From Thermoplasmata archaeon (GTDB lineage: Archaea > Thermoplasmatota > Thermoplasmata > Thermoplasmatales > Thermoplasmataceae): DNA of 20,356 nucleotides. This document shows, one piece after another, positions 7,778 to 16,590 of this stretch (positions within the stretch are counted from its first letter, which is position 1; each line of letters begins with the position of its first letter). The stretch lies in NCBI GenBank assembly GCA_021850505.1, contig JAJZLW010000127.1:1-20356 (forward strand), read 5' to 3'. The translations under genes were made by a program, and so were the position numbers. The notes beneath the pieces were generated by a model. That model saw only the letters and a program-made list of their open reading frames with translations, had not been told where the DNA came from and made no database searches.

Positions 7778-8319
7778 ATGACTGATCGGCAGGCAACACA
7801 GAGCCAGTTATCCTTCACACGCAAGTTGAGGAATGCATCTCATGAGAGGGATGAGATATCCCAGAGATCCCTGAAGGAAAAGGGAAAGTCCGATGCATCC
7901 GCGCTGATCGACAAGATGAAGAATGTGAAGATTCTTGGGTCCGATGGGGAAACTCCTTGGGAAGAGGTATTCGCAACGGGAAAGCAGATAACCTTCCTCG
8001 CGAGGCTGCAGGATTCAGATGAACGAAAGGACGCAGCTAAGAAATACCTTAGCGAGAGCAGGAAATACTCCATCAACGCGCTTTCCATGCACGAAGCTTC
8101 GGAGTTGATAGACATCCTTGCTGGAATGAAGGGAGTTGGCCCGGAGATCCCTCGGGTTCTCCGGCGACAAGTAAGCAGTTGCAATTCATAAAGAACCTTT
8201 AGGGGACAGATAAGAGGATGGACATCACCTCGCGATACATGAAGGAACTGAAGAAAACGGATTTATCCGAATTGACAAGGAAGGAAGTCAGCACGCTTAT
8301 TGACAGGTTGAAGGGATGA
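7778..8319 (+). pseudogene. Broken gene of three ATxxQLxF...EASxLIDxL repeats
   Basis: The frame opens at ATG 7778 and encodes two repeat units: ATQSQLSFTRKL...SDASALIDKMK (about residues 6-48) and ATGKQITFLARL...HEASELIDILAG (66-116). It then runs out of frame and stops at 8191. The other frame continues at once with a third unit, ATSKQLQFIKNL, a TAG at 8200-8202, then LTRKEVSTLIDRLKG ending at TGA 8319. So one frameshift (about 8138-8150) and one TAG separate an original protein of about 180 residues. The unit (Ala-Thr, Gln, aromatic, then a short helix ending LIDxLK) resembles small helical motifs of DUF3072-like and phage-related proteins; that match is from memory and tentative. Alternatively the first 137 residues may still be made. 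It lies 41 bases upstream of family copy B. Confidence 0.7.
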
Positions 8320-8359
8320 AAAAAATGAATGCGGCAAACAACCATAAAAGGCGAGGAGT

Positions 8360-9298
8360 ATGAAGATAAGTGAAATCAACGCAAAACTGGATAGAAGATG
8401 CGTGATTGCAGTCAAGCAACACACTGGCATATTTGAGTTGATTGCAAGGATGGATCAGAGGATACCTGCATACACATTCGCTGAGGAGGATAAGACATAC
8501 ATTCAGCTTTTCTTTCAAAAATCCGGTAAGCCTGCACCGTCCATGAATCCCATCCTCTCAAGGAAAGGCATGGTGGAGAAGAGATCCTATTATTCGATAA
8601 CAGAAAGGATCAACAACGTTGAGGGGATGAAGATAATAAGCAATCTTCTGGAAGCACCATCGATTGCGCTAAATGATGCATATCTGCTCAGGGACGAACT
8701 CTACCTTGATTTCAGGTTCCACAGAAGCAAGCTCCATGAGATCAATGACATTCTTTCTGGAGTGATTGGAAAGAACCAAAATTTCAGGATAGTCAATCTC
8801 ACACACTCCCGTTCCCTCAGGGAGAGAATGGATTCAATGCATAGACAGACACCGCTTGCGGTTGTGCGTTATTCCATGAATTTCCCGGATGACAGCAAGT
8901 TGATGAAATACATGGCTGATAACCACCTCGATGCGGTTGCAGAGGTAGAGGGAAGAGCGGTTACCGATGAAGGGATAAAGGTTCTTCTATATACATCGAA
9001 ACCTGTTGTTGCCGAAGGCGTCACACCGATATCCATCGCGGACAATGTATACGAATCATATGTATATGAAAAGTCTCTTGTTGAGGGCAGGAAAAGAGGA
9101 AATGAGGCAAGAATTCCCAGGATAGCGTTCTTCCTTACTATAGAGAATGGAAGATTATTCGATACCACATTCGTTCCCGCAGCAGAAGCTGACGAATATG
9201 TTTCGATAATGATGAATACGCTGATGTCAGATCATGGATCGCATCCGCTCCTGGAATATTATTCTGAACTGGATGACGAGGTTTGGGAATGGATATGA
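8360..9298 (+). CDS. Uncharacterised ~310-residue family protein, copy B
   Basis: A 312-residue soluble protein, a clear relative of the copies at 14955 and 18436. It begins MKISEINAKLDRRCVIAVKQ, like the others. The central block is ERINNVEGMKIISNLLEAP at about 82-100, a hydrophobic strand, then FRFHRSKLHEINDIL. The C-terminal block is IPRIAFFLTIENGRL, then TFVPAAEADEYVSIM, and the tail is ELDDEVWEWI. There is no signal peptide, membrane helix or HTH. The ATG at 8360 sits within one or two bases of a GGCGAGGAG run, too close for normal Shine-Dalgarno use, so it may be translated by coupling to upstream reading. The next frame's ATG overlaps its stop (TATGA). Confidence 0.8.
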   Translation: MKISEINAKLDRRCVIAVKQHTGIFELIARMDQRIPAYTFAEEDKTYIQLFFQKSGKPAPSMNPILSRKGMVEKRSYYSITERINNVEGMKIISNLLEAPSIALNDAYLLRDELYLDFRFHRSKLHEINDILSGVIGKNQNFRIVNLTHSRSLRERMDSMHRQTPLAVVRYSMNFPDDSKLMKYMADNHLDAVAEVEGRAVTDEGIKVLLYTSKPVVAEGVTPISIADNVYESYVYEKSLVEGRKRGNEARIPRIAFFLTIENGRLFDTTFVPAAEADEYVSIMMNTLMSDHGSHPLLEYYSELDDEVWEWI

Positions 9299-9674
9299 CC
9301 CGTGAACAAGGGAAGTGACCTAAAATCCCATATCGCGATATTAAGAGGGTTCTTGACATCAGGGTAACAATATCGGTGGATCAGCAGCATTCTGTAATTC
9401 CCATCCTGGAGAAGGAGGCTGACACAATCTCTCTGGATTTCCATCTGTCAGGGAGAGATTCGCACATCGATCTCTTGATATGTACGTGGGCTGCGCAGAG
9501 GTGAGGGGAATTCTATTCCAGTTCAATCCAAGAAACAGGGGAGATTGCCTGATGATCAGGATCAGGGCGGATGAAATGAGGACTGCATCCACAATCCTGG
9601 AAGAGAAGACCACTGTAAAGACCGCTGTCCGTGGAGGGCTCTACCTGAAAGGTAATGGCATCTTCGCGGATTAA
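9295..9674 (+). pseudogene. Truncated, decayed copy F of the ~310-residue family
   Basis: An ATG at 9295 overlaps the stop of copy B, but the frame meets TGA at 9316-9318 after seven codons. It then continues as RDIKRVLDIRVTISVDQQHS..., the N-terminal block of the family, until a frameshift near 9475 moves it into the frame starting YVGCAEVRGILFQF. That part includes DEMRTASTILEEKTTVKTAV and GLYLKGNGIFAD, matching the central block EMKIIxKLxxVxSVVxxG of copies B and C. It ends at TAA 9674, where the intact copies have another 190 residues. So this is a sixth copy with a nonsense codon, a frameshift and a 3' truncation, once arranged head to tail with copy B. Homology is judged by eye. Confidence 0.6.
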
Positions 9675-9852
9675 AGGTTCCATTCATCCCACCAAAAATC
9701 ATAAAGCCCATTTGCATTATTTGTGGCATACTTTGGTACAGGTCTATCAATGGCTCATTTCCAGACTATCATCTCTCAATATTCCTGGACATTTCTTTTT
9801 TGAATGTTGGATATATACACCACAAAGGGTTTATAATTTTAGCATTCGCTAT

Positions 9853-9861
9853 ACATATAAG
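9853..9861 (+). promoter_or_regulatory. Probable TATA region of the two-HTH regulator gene
   Basis: ACATATAAG, followed by a second A/T-rich stretch CATAAAG at 9862-9868, lies 25-34 bases before the ATG at 9891. Either would give a leader of 0-8 bases. The rest of the 216-base gap from 9675 to 9890 holds no convincing gene. Confidence 0.4.
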
Positions 9862-9890
9862 CATAAAGTTTTTAGATTCTTCGTTGCTGT

Positions 9891-10853
9891 ATGTCAGTTG
9901 TCATGTTCGACAGGATATCAAGAGACATCATCAAAAAATTCCAGTGGCCTATGGATGGCCTTGACAGATTTTCAAACAGGCCGTGTGTATACAGGATAGC
10001 CAAGGAATTGCATATCCATCCCCAGGTTGTAAGGAACAGGTTGAGCGAGTTATTCGATTCCGGGTTCATAAATGCAATCAAGTTTTACGCAAATGACAGG
10101 TTCATGCCGTGGGTGCGCTATCACATTCTTATGAATCAGTCCAAGGAAATTACGGTTGCGGTAGTCAACGATTTTGAGTCTCTGCCTTTTGTTGAAAGAG
10201 TCATAGTAGGAACATTGCGTTCCAAAGTTTATGGTGATTCCGGGAAGATCGAGGTAACTGAAAAAGACTTTGGTATTGTGTCGGTGATCGCTTTCAACGA
10301 TGATGATCTGAAAAGGAAAATGAAACTTCTCCCCAATTGCATGAAGCAAGACGAGAACATAATCGAAATCATGAAAAGCACTACAAGGAAAAGCGACTCA
10401 ATAAGCAGGTTGGAATTATCGATCGTTAACGGGCTGTTGCGACAAGATCCTCTAAAAGCGAACCTGACGAAACTTTCAGAAGATCTCTCCATACCGTTGC
10501 GGACTTTAAGAAGAAAGGTGGATAACCTGATCCATAATGGAGTCATTTACCAAGAGGTGTCGTTTAACGCTGACAAGGCCACAGGTGTGCTAATTGTGTA
10601 TATTATAATGCTTTCTCAGTACGAAAGGTATCTCCCACGCATCTTTCAGGATAAATTTCTTGAGAACAGAATGCTGCTTTACAAGAACCTTTCCAAATTT
10701 TCGTTTTTCATAATGCATGCGGCAAACTTCGCTGAGGTCGACGAGATAGAGGAAGGGTTCAGGAAGATAAATCCCCATCACTGGGTTGCGTACCGCGGGG
10801 GCTCGTATAATAATCCTTACATTGAATATGGCAGTTCACAAGGCGATACATGA
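9891..10853 (+). CDS. Transcriptional regulator with two winged-helix domains (Lrp/AsnC-like)
   Basis: A 320-residue protein made of two similar halves. Each half has a winged helix: residues 31-62 (VYRIAKELHIHPQVVRNRLSE...) and 191-222 (LTKLSEDLSIPLRTLRRKVD...). Each is followed by an alpha/beta domain, at about 75-160 and 230-310, whose hydrophobic strand pattern could be ligand-binding or dimerisation modules. The layout resembles tandem Lrp/AsnC-type archaeal regulators, but the effector domains are not clear matches to the RAM domain. ATGs at 9891 and 9903 are both possible. It sits between the decayed family copy and the surface protein gene, on the same strand as both, so it may control neighbours; that is inference. 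The gap 10854-11047 holds only codon runs too short to support. Confidence 0.72.
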   Translation: MSVVMFDRISRDIIKKFQWPMDGLDRFSNRPCVYRIAKELHIHPQVVRNRLSELFDSGFINAIKFYANDRFMPWVRYHILMNQSKEITVAVVNDFESLPFVERVIVGTLRSKVYGDSGKIEVTEKDFGIVSVIAFNDDDLKRKMKLLPNCMKQDENIIEIMKSTTRKSDSISRLELSIVNGLLRQDPLKANLTKLSEDLSIPLRTLRRKVDNLIHNGVIYQEVSFNADKATGVLIVYIIMLSQYERYLPRIFQDKFLENRMLLYKNLSKFSFFIMHAANFAEVDEIEEGFRKINPHHWVAYRGGSYNNPYIEYGSSQGDT

Positions 10854-11018
10854 GATGGACGCAGTGTCTTTTACTTACTGGATGGATGAATCGTCTCCAT
10901 ATTCAGCACTTTGACAGGAAAATGTCCGGCGACTTTGCTGCTATTGGGCGCATACATTACATGGGCGAAAAGCAGGTTTATGAATTGGCCGAATAGCTCA
11001 CTTTCAGTGACTGTATGG

Positions 11019-11027
11019 TTAATATTA
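11019..11027 (+). promoter_or_regulatory. TATA box of the surface protein gene
   Basis: TTAATATTA is centred about 25 bases before the ATG at 11048, predicting a leaderless transcript. Confidence 0.5.
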
Positions 11028-11047
11028 CGGTGATAGTTCACTAGAGC

Positions 11048-14000
11048 ATGCGCAAAGCATTTTTGGCAGTTGTAGTTGTGTTTCTGATGATAGTTTCCAT
11101 GTTAGCAGTTGCGAGTGCTCTTCCAGGCAACGTCATACCAGCCAAGAACGGAAGCAGCCCGATACAGCCGCATGGTTATGATAGATCAGGATTGCAGACT
11201 TCAAGTTCCAGCGCTCAATCGGTAACACAAGCAAAGCCATCGACAAATTCTGGCGCCAATAAATTAGACTTGCTGTTGCATAATTATAACGTGACGGCCG
11301 AATCTCCTATCCAGTCCAATTTGGTGGGATCGTATAAAGTGACATTCACGGAAACCGGGCTGCCTGCAGGAATGCCATGGCAGGTAACGGTCGAAAACAG
11401 CAGTTTTCCAGTACCTCCTATCTTCGGTGCTTTTTTTAACATGAGTTTGGGAATCGTAAGTTCATCGTCTGGTACGTCAATCTCCGTATCCCTTGCCAAT
11501 GGAAGTTATGTTTATTATACCGGTCCTGCTTCTACGGATCTTGGGCCCTATTATTTCAATGTCACTGGAGCTCCCACGAGCATAGATATCCCTTTCCCGG
11601 CGTTCTACAAGGTGACATTTGCTGAAAGCGGTCTCCCTTCAGGGATGCCCTGGAACGTAATATCCTTCAATAATTCTTCCACTAATGCTGAAACCCCGTT
11701 TTACTTCAATATTTCATCTTCGTCCAGCATGGTCGCCTGCCTTCCGAATGGGACTTATGCTTTTCTCGCGGGTCCCAGATCAACGTACCTCTTCCAGAAA
11801 GGATTCACGGTAATTGGCAGGTCTCTTTCACCTTCAGTGGTTTTTCCCGCCTTTTATACTGTTACTTTCACGGAAGTAAACCTACCTTCCGGAGAACCAT
11901 GGTTTTTAATGGCCAATAGCACCAGCCCCAGCTCGTATTACGTTTTGTATTTTAATGCCTCCAATACGGTTTCCAAGATAGCGTACCTGCCCACTGGAGG
12001 GTATAACTACCGGGCAAGTGAGAACATTTTTGGCATTTTTTCAGGGCCATCGGTCAGTGGGGTGTTCACCGTTAATACTGCTCCAGAAACCGTCAAGGTG
12101 ATCTTTCCTGTAACATACAAGATTACATTCACTGAGAAGAACCTCCCTGAGGGTGCAGACTGGAGTGTTAGTGCGTCTAACTACGACGGCAGCGTGTATT
12201 ATTACAACACCTCTTCTGGTTCATCAATGATCACTTATCTCCTGAATGGGACGTATAATTATTCCGGTTTCTGGTCTTCTGGCGGACTTTCTACACCCGA
12301 GCGCGAGTTCAACGTAACAGGGGCACCGCTTAACTTGACGGTGATTTTTCCTGTAACTTACAAGATTACATTCACGGGGGAGAACCTTCCTGCAGGTGCG
12401 GACTGGAGCGTTCATGCCTTCGATAACAATTATAGTATAAATTATTACAACGCCTCTTCTGGTTCTACAAAGATAGCTTTTCTCCAGAATGGAACTTATA
12501 ATTACACTGGAAGTTTTAGTGGCGTTGCAACACCCGAGCGCGAGTTCAACGTAACAGGGGCACCGCTTAACTTGACGGTGATTTTTCCTGTAACTTACAA
12601 GATTACATTCACGGAGGAGAACCTTCCTGCAGGCGCGAACTGGAGTGTTCGTGCATCTAATTCTGGCGTCTATTATTACAATTTCTCATCCGGTTCATCG
12701 ATGATCGCTTATTTCCCAAATGGAACGTATCATTACTTTGGATATTTTAATGGCGTTACAACACCTTATCACGAGTTCAACGTAACAGGGGCACCGCTTA
12801 ACTTGACGGTGATCTTTCCTGTAACTTACAAGATTACATTCACGGAGGAGAACCTTCCTGCGGGTGCTTACTGGAATACTAACGCATACAATTACAACAG
12901 CAGCGTGTCTTATTACAACACCTCTTTCAGGTCATCAATGATAGCTTATCTTCCGAATGGAACGTATAATTATTCCGGTTCCTGGTCTTCTGGCGGACTT
13001 TCTACACCCTATCGCGAATTCAACGTAACAGGATTTCCTATGACGCGTTATGTTGTGTTTCCTGAGGCATATTCTGTCGTTTTCACTGAAACGGGCTTGC
13101 CAACGGGGACCACCTGGTATGTATCAGTATATAATTCGACAACTGGTCATGTTCATAATTCCTCATCCACATCAACCATTACATTCAGTCTTTACAACGG
13201 ATCTTACACATACACTGTAACCACGTCTCTTTCTGGCTGGAAACCATCCAGTTCATCAGGATCGTTCAATGTTTCCGGGAGTCCTGTGAATGTCCCTACA
13301 ATCACATTTAGTACAACGGATCATAGTGTTCAATTCAAGGAATCCGGGTTGCTTACAGGGACATCCTGGTACGTGATTTTGAATGCGACTGAAGAAACCT
13401 CAACTTCGAATAATATCACATTCTACGTTCCGAATGGTAATTATTCCTATACACTCGAGACCCCTGTTCCAGGTTCACCGGGAACAAGGTATGTTGTATC
13501 TCCTTCGTCTGGCACCGTCACCGTCAGCGGATCCAATGTCAGCGAGAATGTGTTCTACAGCACACAATATTACCTCACTACGGGTGTTAGTCCGGCCGGC
13601 ACAGGCACGGTTTCGCCATCAAGCAGCTGGTTTTCCGCTGGAAGCAGCGTGACTCTTACTGCGAAAGCCGTTTCTGGGTATGCATTCTCTTCATGGTCCG
13701 GCTCTGGTACGGGAAGCTACACGGGAACAAACAATCCGTCGACTCTTACAATGAGTGGACCGGTTTCCGAAACAGCTAATTTTATCCAGGCAAATGTTAC
13801 ACACACCCCGCCAATATGGGCATTCGATGGAGCCTACCTCAACCTTAGTTTCTCCATAACAAATAACTCTGGGACTACGCATGGCTATACGTATTACAAG
13901 ATCGTGAACGTATACAATACGAACGAAACCGTCTATGTGCTCGAGACGCTGAAATTCGGCAGCAACACATCAGTTAACTCCTACCAGTACTTTTCATGGA

Positions 14001-14836
14001 ACAGTTTTCCGTTTGCGGTCAATGCCAGTATGCTTTCGGATTTGAACAGCGGCGTACTTGGCACGCAGGAAAAAGCAAACGTATCGTTCACCACGTCTAT
14101 GGGAACCTTTAAGACCGATGAGATTTCATATGCTTCGTCCATTTCAAACGCTACTGAATATATAGACATGCATGCCGGTGTTGTGGTAGCCCTATTCCAA
14201 AGCAACTCAACTTCGAAGATTAAATTAGAGCTGGTCTCGACAAACGTGCCTACAACAGTGGTTGTTGAACATACGATATACACAATCACATTCACTGAAT
14301 CAGGGCTTCCTTCAGGGACTTCATGGACCATGACATTCAATGGAGTGACGAATTCCTCTACAAACAGCGTAATGACTTTTTCAGCACCAAATGGTACTTA
14401 TTCCTTCAGTGCCTCCAATTTATCCGATTATTATACGGTCAACTATTCCGGATCGATATCAGTGAAAGGCAATGGTGTTTCAATACCTATCATATACTAT
14501 CATTACGCATACATATCTGGAACAGTAACTCCGCATAATGCAACCGTTGATATCAACGGACATTCTGTTAGCGTAACGGGCTCCGGCTTGTACAATGCAA
14601 GTGAGACCAGTGGTACCTACTCCATTGTGGTATCTGAATCAGGCTATATAACATACTACAACAACGTTACATTGACTTCAGGGCAGACAAAGGAACTCAA
14701 CGTCACATTGAATCCTGTCAAGACAACGCCGGTGCCATCTTCTTTTCCCTCTCTTGAGCTCTACGGAATAGTTGGTGCAGTCGTCGCGATTATAGCGGTT
14801 GTTGCAGTTATCAGCGTGATGCGAAAGAAGCATTAG
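11048..14836 (+). CDS. Large secreted, membrane-anchored repeat surface protein (1262 aa)
   Basis: A signal peptide (MRKAFLAVVVVFLMIVSMLA, cleavage probably near the ALPG) and a C-terminal hydrophobic helix at about 1238-1258 followed by RKKH show that it is exported and anchored with its bulk outside. From residue 96 to about 1100 lie ten copies of a repeat of about 80 residues beginning YKhTFTExGLPxGxxW and ending in NGTYxY...FNVTGxP; copies 4-7 are almost identical. At 841-912 is a divergent InlB-like module (VSPAGTGTVSP...SGYAFSSWSGSGTG...ETANF). A separate beta-rich domain follows at about 915-1075, and at 1155-1225 a PEGA-like domain (VDINGHSVSVTGSG...ESGYI...LTSGQTKELNVTLNP). Many NxS/T sites suggest N-glycosylation. 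This type of repeat protein is typical of Thermoplasmata surfaces. Role probably in the envelope or adhesion; no enzymatic motif seen. Confidence 0.88.
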   Translation: MRKAFLAVVVVFLMIVSMLAVASALPGNVIPAKNGSSPIQPHGYDRSGLQTSSSSAQSVTQAKPSTNSGANKLDLLLHNYNVTAESPIQSNLVGSYKVTFTETGLPAGMPWQVTVENSSFPVPPIFGAFFNMSLGIVSSSSGTSISVSLANGSYVYYTGPASTDLGPYYFNVTGAPTSIDIPFPAFYKVTFAESGLPSGMPWNVISFNNSSTNAETPFYFNISSSSSMVACLPNGTYAFLAGPRSTYLFQKGFTVIGRSLSPSVVFPAFYTVTFTEVNLPSGEPWFLMANSTSPSSYYVLYFNASNTVSKIAYLPTGGYNYRASENIFGIFSGPSVSGVFTVNTAPETVKVIFPVTYKITFTEKNLPEGADWSVSASNYDGSVYYYNTSSGSSMITYLLNGTYNYSGFWSSGGLSTPEREFNVTGAPLNLTVIFPVTYKITFTGENLPAGADWSVHAFDNNYSINYYNASSGSTKIAFLQNGTYNYTGSFSGVATPEREFNVTGAPLNLTVIFPVTYKITFTEENLPAGANWSVRASNSGVYYYNFSSGSSMIAYFPNGTYHYFGYFNGVTTPYHEFNVTGAPLNLTVIFPVTYKITFTEENLPAGAYWNTNAYNYNSSVSYYNTSFRSSMIAYLPNGTYNYSGSWSSGGLSTPYREFNVTGFPMTRYVVFPEAYSVVFTETGLPTGTTWYVSVYNSTTGHVHNSSSTSTITFSLYNGSYTYTVTTSLSGWKPSSSSGSFNVSGSPVNVPTITFSTTDHSVQFKESGLLTGTSWYVILNATEETSTSNNITFYVPNGNYSYTLETPVPGSPGTRYVVSPSSGTVTVSGSNVSENVFYSTQYYLTTGVSPAGTGTVSPSSSWFSAGSSVTLTAKAVSGYAFSSWSGSGTGSYTGTNNPSTLTMSGPVSETANFIQANVTHTPPIWAFDGAYLNLSFSITNNSGTTHGYTYYKIVNVYNTNETVYVLETLKFGSNTSVNSYQYFSWNSFPFAVNASMLSDLNSGVLGTQEKANVSFTTSMGTFKTDEISYASSISNATEYIDMHAGVVVALFQSNSTSKIKLELVSTNVPTTVVVEHTIYTITFTESGLPSGTSWTMTFNGVTNSSTNSVMTFSAPNGTYSFSASNLSDYYTVNYSGSISVKGNGVSIPIIYYHYAYISGTVTPHNATVDINGHSVSVTGSGLYNASETSGTYSIVVSESGYITYYNNVTLTSGQTKELNVTLNPVKTTPVPSSFPSLELYGIVGAVVAIIAVVAVISVMRKKH
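12305..13040 (+). repeat. Near-identical tandem DNA repeats inside the surface protein gene
   Basis: A segment of about 70 bases beginning GAGTTCAACGTAACAGG is repeated almost without change at about 12305, 12542 and 12773 (spacing 237 and 231 bases, 79 and 77 codons), with a partial fourth copy at about 13015. The bases between are more variable. The DNA identity is higher than needed for protein conservation, implying recent duplication or gene conversion. Confidence 0.85.
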
Positions 14837-14923
14837 GAGATCGGTTGTACTCGCTAAAATGCTGAACATACCTGCAGGAAAAATGGTGAACCTGAACGGG
14901 GAAAACAATCGGGGTTAAGATAG

Positions 14924-14932
14924 ATATATATA
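14924..14932 (+). promoter_or_regulatory. TATA box for family copy C
   Basis: ATATATATA is centred 27 bases before the GTG at 14955, so that start codon should lie at or next to the 5' end of the message. Confidence 0.6.
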
Positions 14933-14954
14933 TGTATCATCCATTTTTGGCACA

Positions 14955-15899
14955 GTGCTAATACGGGAAGTTGACCATAAATTAGGTCTTTCATGCAAGC
15001 TGTCTCTTACACAAGAAGCAACCTCATTCAGGTATCTTTCAAAGTTAGAGAGTATTTTCCCGGCCTTCTTATATATGCAGGAAGACAAGACCTACCTGCG
15101 CACCTACGTTAGCAAAAAAACTCCAAACATCAATGCAATAAGCTCATTCTTGCCGGTTCTGAGGGCGGTTGAAAAAAGCGAGTGCTACATCATCGACGAG
15201 AGAATCAATCACATTGGAGAAATGAAGATAATCGATAAACTGGTTTCCGTGAACTCAGTTGTCATATCAGGTATATTCGTAGCCGCAGGGGCACTCCAGT
15301 TCAGGTTTGCGTTCCATGACAATTATCTTGATGAGATATCTGATCTTTTGTCACAGTATACAAAGAACCAAAGCACCACCAAGATTCTTGATCTCGGGCC
15401 TGCAATGGGCTTTATCGACAGTATAAAATCTATTTCATCAATGATGCCATTAACAGTGGTCGGTTATCGCGTTCCAATATCCTCTGACGAGGATCTGCCC
15501 TTTGAAGTCAAAGACGAAAAAAATCTTCTTATAGAGGTAAAAAGTGCAACCGACTCCTATGAAACATTCCTCGGGGTAGTCTACTCTGGGCAGGATCTGG
15601 TTGGTATTTCTGGTAAAGGTTTTACTCAGATATCAAAGGAGGAGCACATATATCAAGCTGTGCTTGGAAATCCCACTTTATTCGAGATCAGGAAACTGAG
15701 CAATGAGAGAAAGATCCCGCGAGTAGCCCTTTTTGTCAGGGTGGATGGCCATCATCTTGCGATCACAGCCTTCATACCGTCAACAATGCTGGATGAGTAT
15801 CTTGCAGTTCTTTTCTCAGTTGCGAGGAAAAATGATCCAAAAAACGTCATAGTTACCCTGTGCAGGTCCCTGAACGATAATCTCTGGGAACAGATCTGA
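14955..15899 (+). CDS. Uncharacterised ~310-residue family protein, copy C
   Basis: A 314-residue soluble protein starting at a GTG (LIREVDHKLGLSC...), chosen because the TATA box at 14924-14932 predicts transcription beginning there and because the N-terminus then aligns with copy B. The family blocks are clear: DERINHIGEMKIIDKLVSV, a hydrophobic strand, FAFHDNYLDEISDLL; C-terminal IPRVALFVRVDGHHL, AFIPSTMLDEYLAVL and tail RSLNDNLWEQI. It is closest to copy B and shares the EDKTYL stretch near residue 42. It is followed on the same strand by the small membrane protein and PH-like genes, but these have their own promoter. Function unknown. Confidence 0.82.
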   Translation: MLIREVDHKLGLSCKLSLTQEATSFRYLSKLESIFPAFLYMQEDKTYLRTYVSKKTPNINAISSFLPVLRAVEKSECYIIDERINHIGEMKIIDKLVSVNSVVISGIFVAAGALQFRFAFHDNYLDEISDLLSQYTKNQSTTKILDLGPAMGFIDSIKSISSMMPLTVVGYRVPISSDEDLPFEVKDEKNLLIEVKSATDSYETFLGVVYSGQDLVGISGKGFTQISKEEHIYQAVLGNPTLFEIRKLSNERKIPRVALFVRVDGHHLAITAFIPSTMLDEYLAVLFSVARKNDPKNVIVTLCRSLNDNLWEQI

Positions 15900-15992
15900 T
15901 GAGGTAATAAATGAAGAGCCCACAGATGAGCATTGCGATCAATCATCACCTTACATGTTGGCATAAAAGATTAATAGACACTTAGTGAATTA

Positions 15993-16002
15993 CTATTTAA
16001 AC
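15993..16002 (+). promoter_or_regulatory. TATA box of the 16039 gene
   Basis: CTATTTAAAC, centred about 41 bases before the ATG at 16039, gives a predicted start near 16023 and a leader of about 15 bases, unlike the leaderless genes around it. Confidence 0.45.
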
Positions 16003-16028
16003 TTAATGCACAAAAATTGAGATTTTAG

Positions 16029-16036
16029 GTGGTGAT
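16029..16036 (+). promoter_or_regulatory. Strong Shine-Dalgarno site before 16039
   Basis: GTGGTGAT, preceded by AG, matches most of AGGAGGTGAT, complementary to the 16S rRNA 3' end, and sits 2-3 bases before the ATG. It supports the start, and the short leader also fits the TATA position. Confidence 0.6.
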
Positions 16037-16038
16037 GT

Positions 16039-16590
16039 ATGGCAGTAGAGAAGAAATACCTGGCAATCATCCTGGTTGTTGCTATAGTAATCGTATCTTT
16101 GTCTGTGTATATCGTGGTGGATCATACTGGCAAATCCGGCGGTGGAACTCTCAACGTGAAACTCTCCTCGAACGGAAATACCACTGGAACTAGTTCCGTG
16201 ACCGCGGGCTACAATTTAGTCGTTGATCCGGTCAATCCCACTTCAATGAATGAAGGTCACATCAGCATATATGTGAATTCTACATTAACATCAGCGCTGA
16301 CAGGAAGCTATACAATATCCTGGGCAAGCAACGTTGGCGTGCAGTCAAAGAGCTCTGGTCACTCCGTGGTGTGGGTTTCAAGCAACAGCGGTCCTGGCTA
16401 TGTGATATTTTTTGCAGCTTCGGGAACTCAAACCATTTCGAATGGTGCCATTCTTGATGTATTCTACGGGGAGATAGTGATATCTGGCAGCACGATAAGT
16501 ATAAACCCCGTCGCAACTTCTACATGGTCTGGCGTAACAGTCAATCTATCGTATTCTGGATATTCCGGAATGGCAGGTGTCACATTATGA
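16039..16590 (+). CDS. Small membrane-anchored extracellular protein (183 aa)
   Basis: The N-terminus is a short charged stretch (MAVEKK), a strong hydrophobic helix at about 7-28, then a Gly/Ser-rich linker (GKSGGG) and a Ser/Thr/Val/Ile-rich extracellular beta-type domain. It is probably a type II or uncleaved signal-anchor protein facing outside. There is no Cys, no catalytic motif and no archaeal pilin cleavage pattern I can recognise. Its TGA (16588-16590) overlaps the ATG of the next gene (16587-16589), so the two are translated together. I recognise no family. Confidence 0.75.
   Translation: MAVEKKYLAIILVVAIVIVSLSVYIVVDHTGKSGGGTLNVKLSSNGNTTGTSSVTAGYNLVVDPVNPTSMNEGHISIYVNSTLTSALTGSYTISWASNVGVQSKSSGHSVVWVSSNSGPGYVIFFAASGTQTISNGAILDVFYGEIVISGSTISINPVATSTWSGVTVNLSYSGYSGMAGVTL

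Noticed and set aside
7648..7824. N-terminal extension of TnpB to an ATG at 7824
   Set aside because: It would translate through the left-end hairpin (MSSRKEAPILQDGG), a common mis-annotation of IS605 genes; the family start is near IKTIQIKLLPD.
8325..8363. A 12-codon frame overlapping the start of family copy B
   Set aside because: Could be an upstream frame for coupling, but too short to support; no further sign.
9675..9890. Open frame reading KPICIICGILWY in the gap before the regulator
   Set aside because: No start codon, no homologue recognised, and it overlaps the promoter; CxxC alone is not evidence.
10922..10996. A 24-codon frame (MSGDFAAIGRIHYMGEKQ...)
   Set aside because: Too short, no promoter or ribosome site seen, no neighbour support.
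16524..16586. Upstream ATG at 16524 for the 195-residue protein
   Set aside because: It lies inside the preceding gene; the ATG overlapping that gene's stop (16587) is the usual coupled start.
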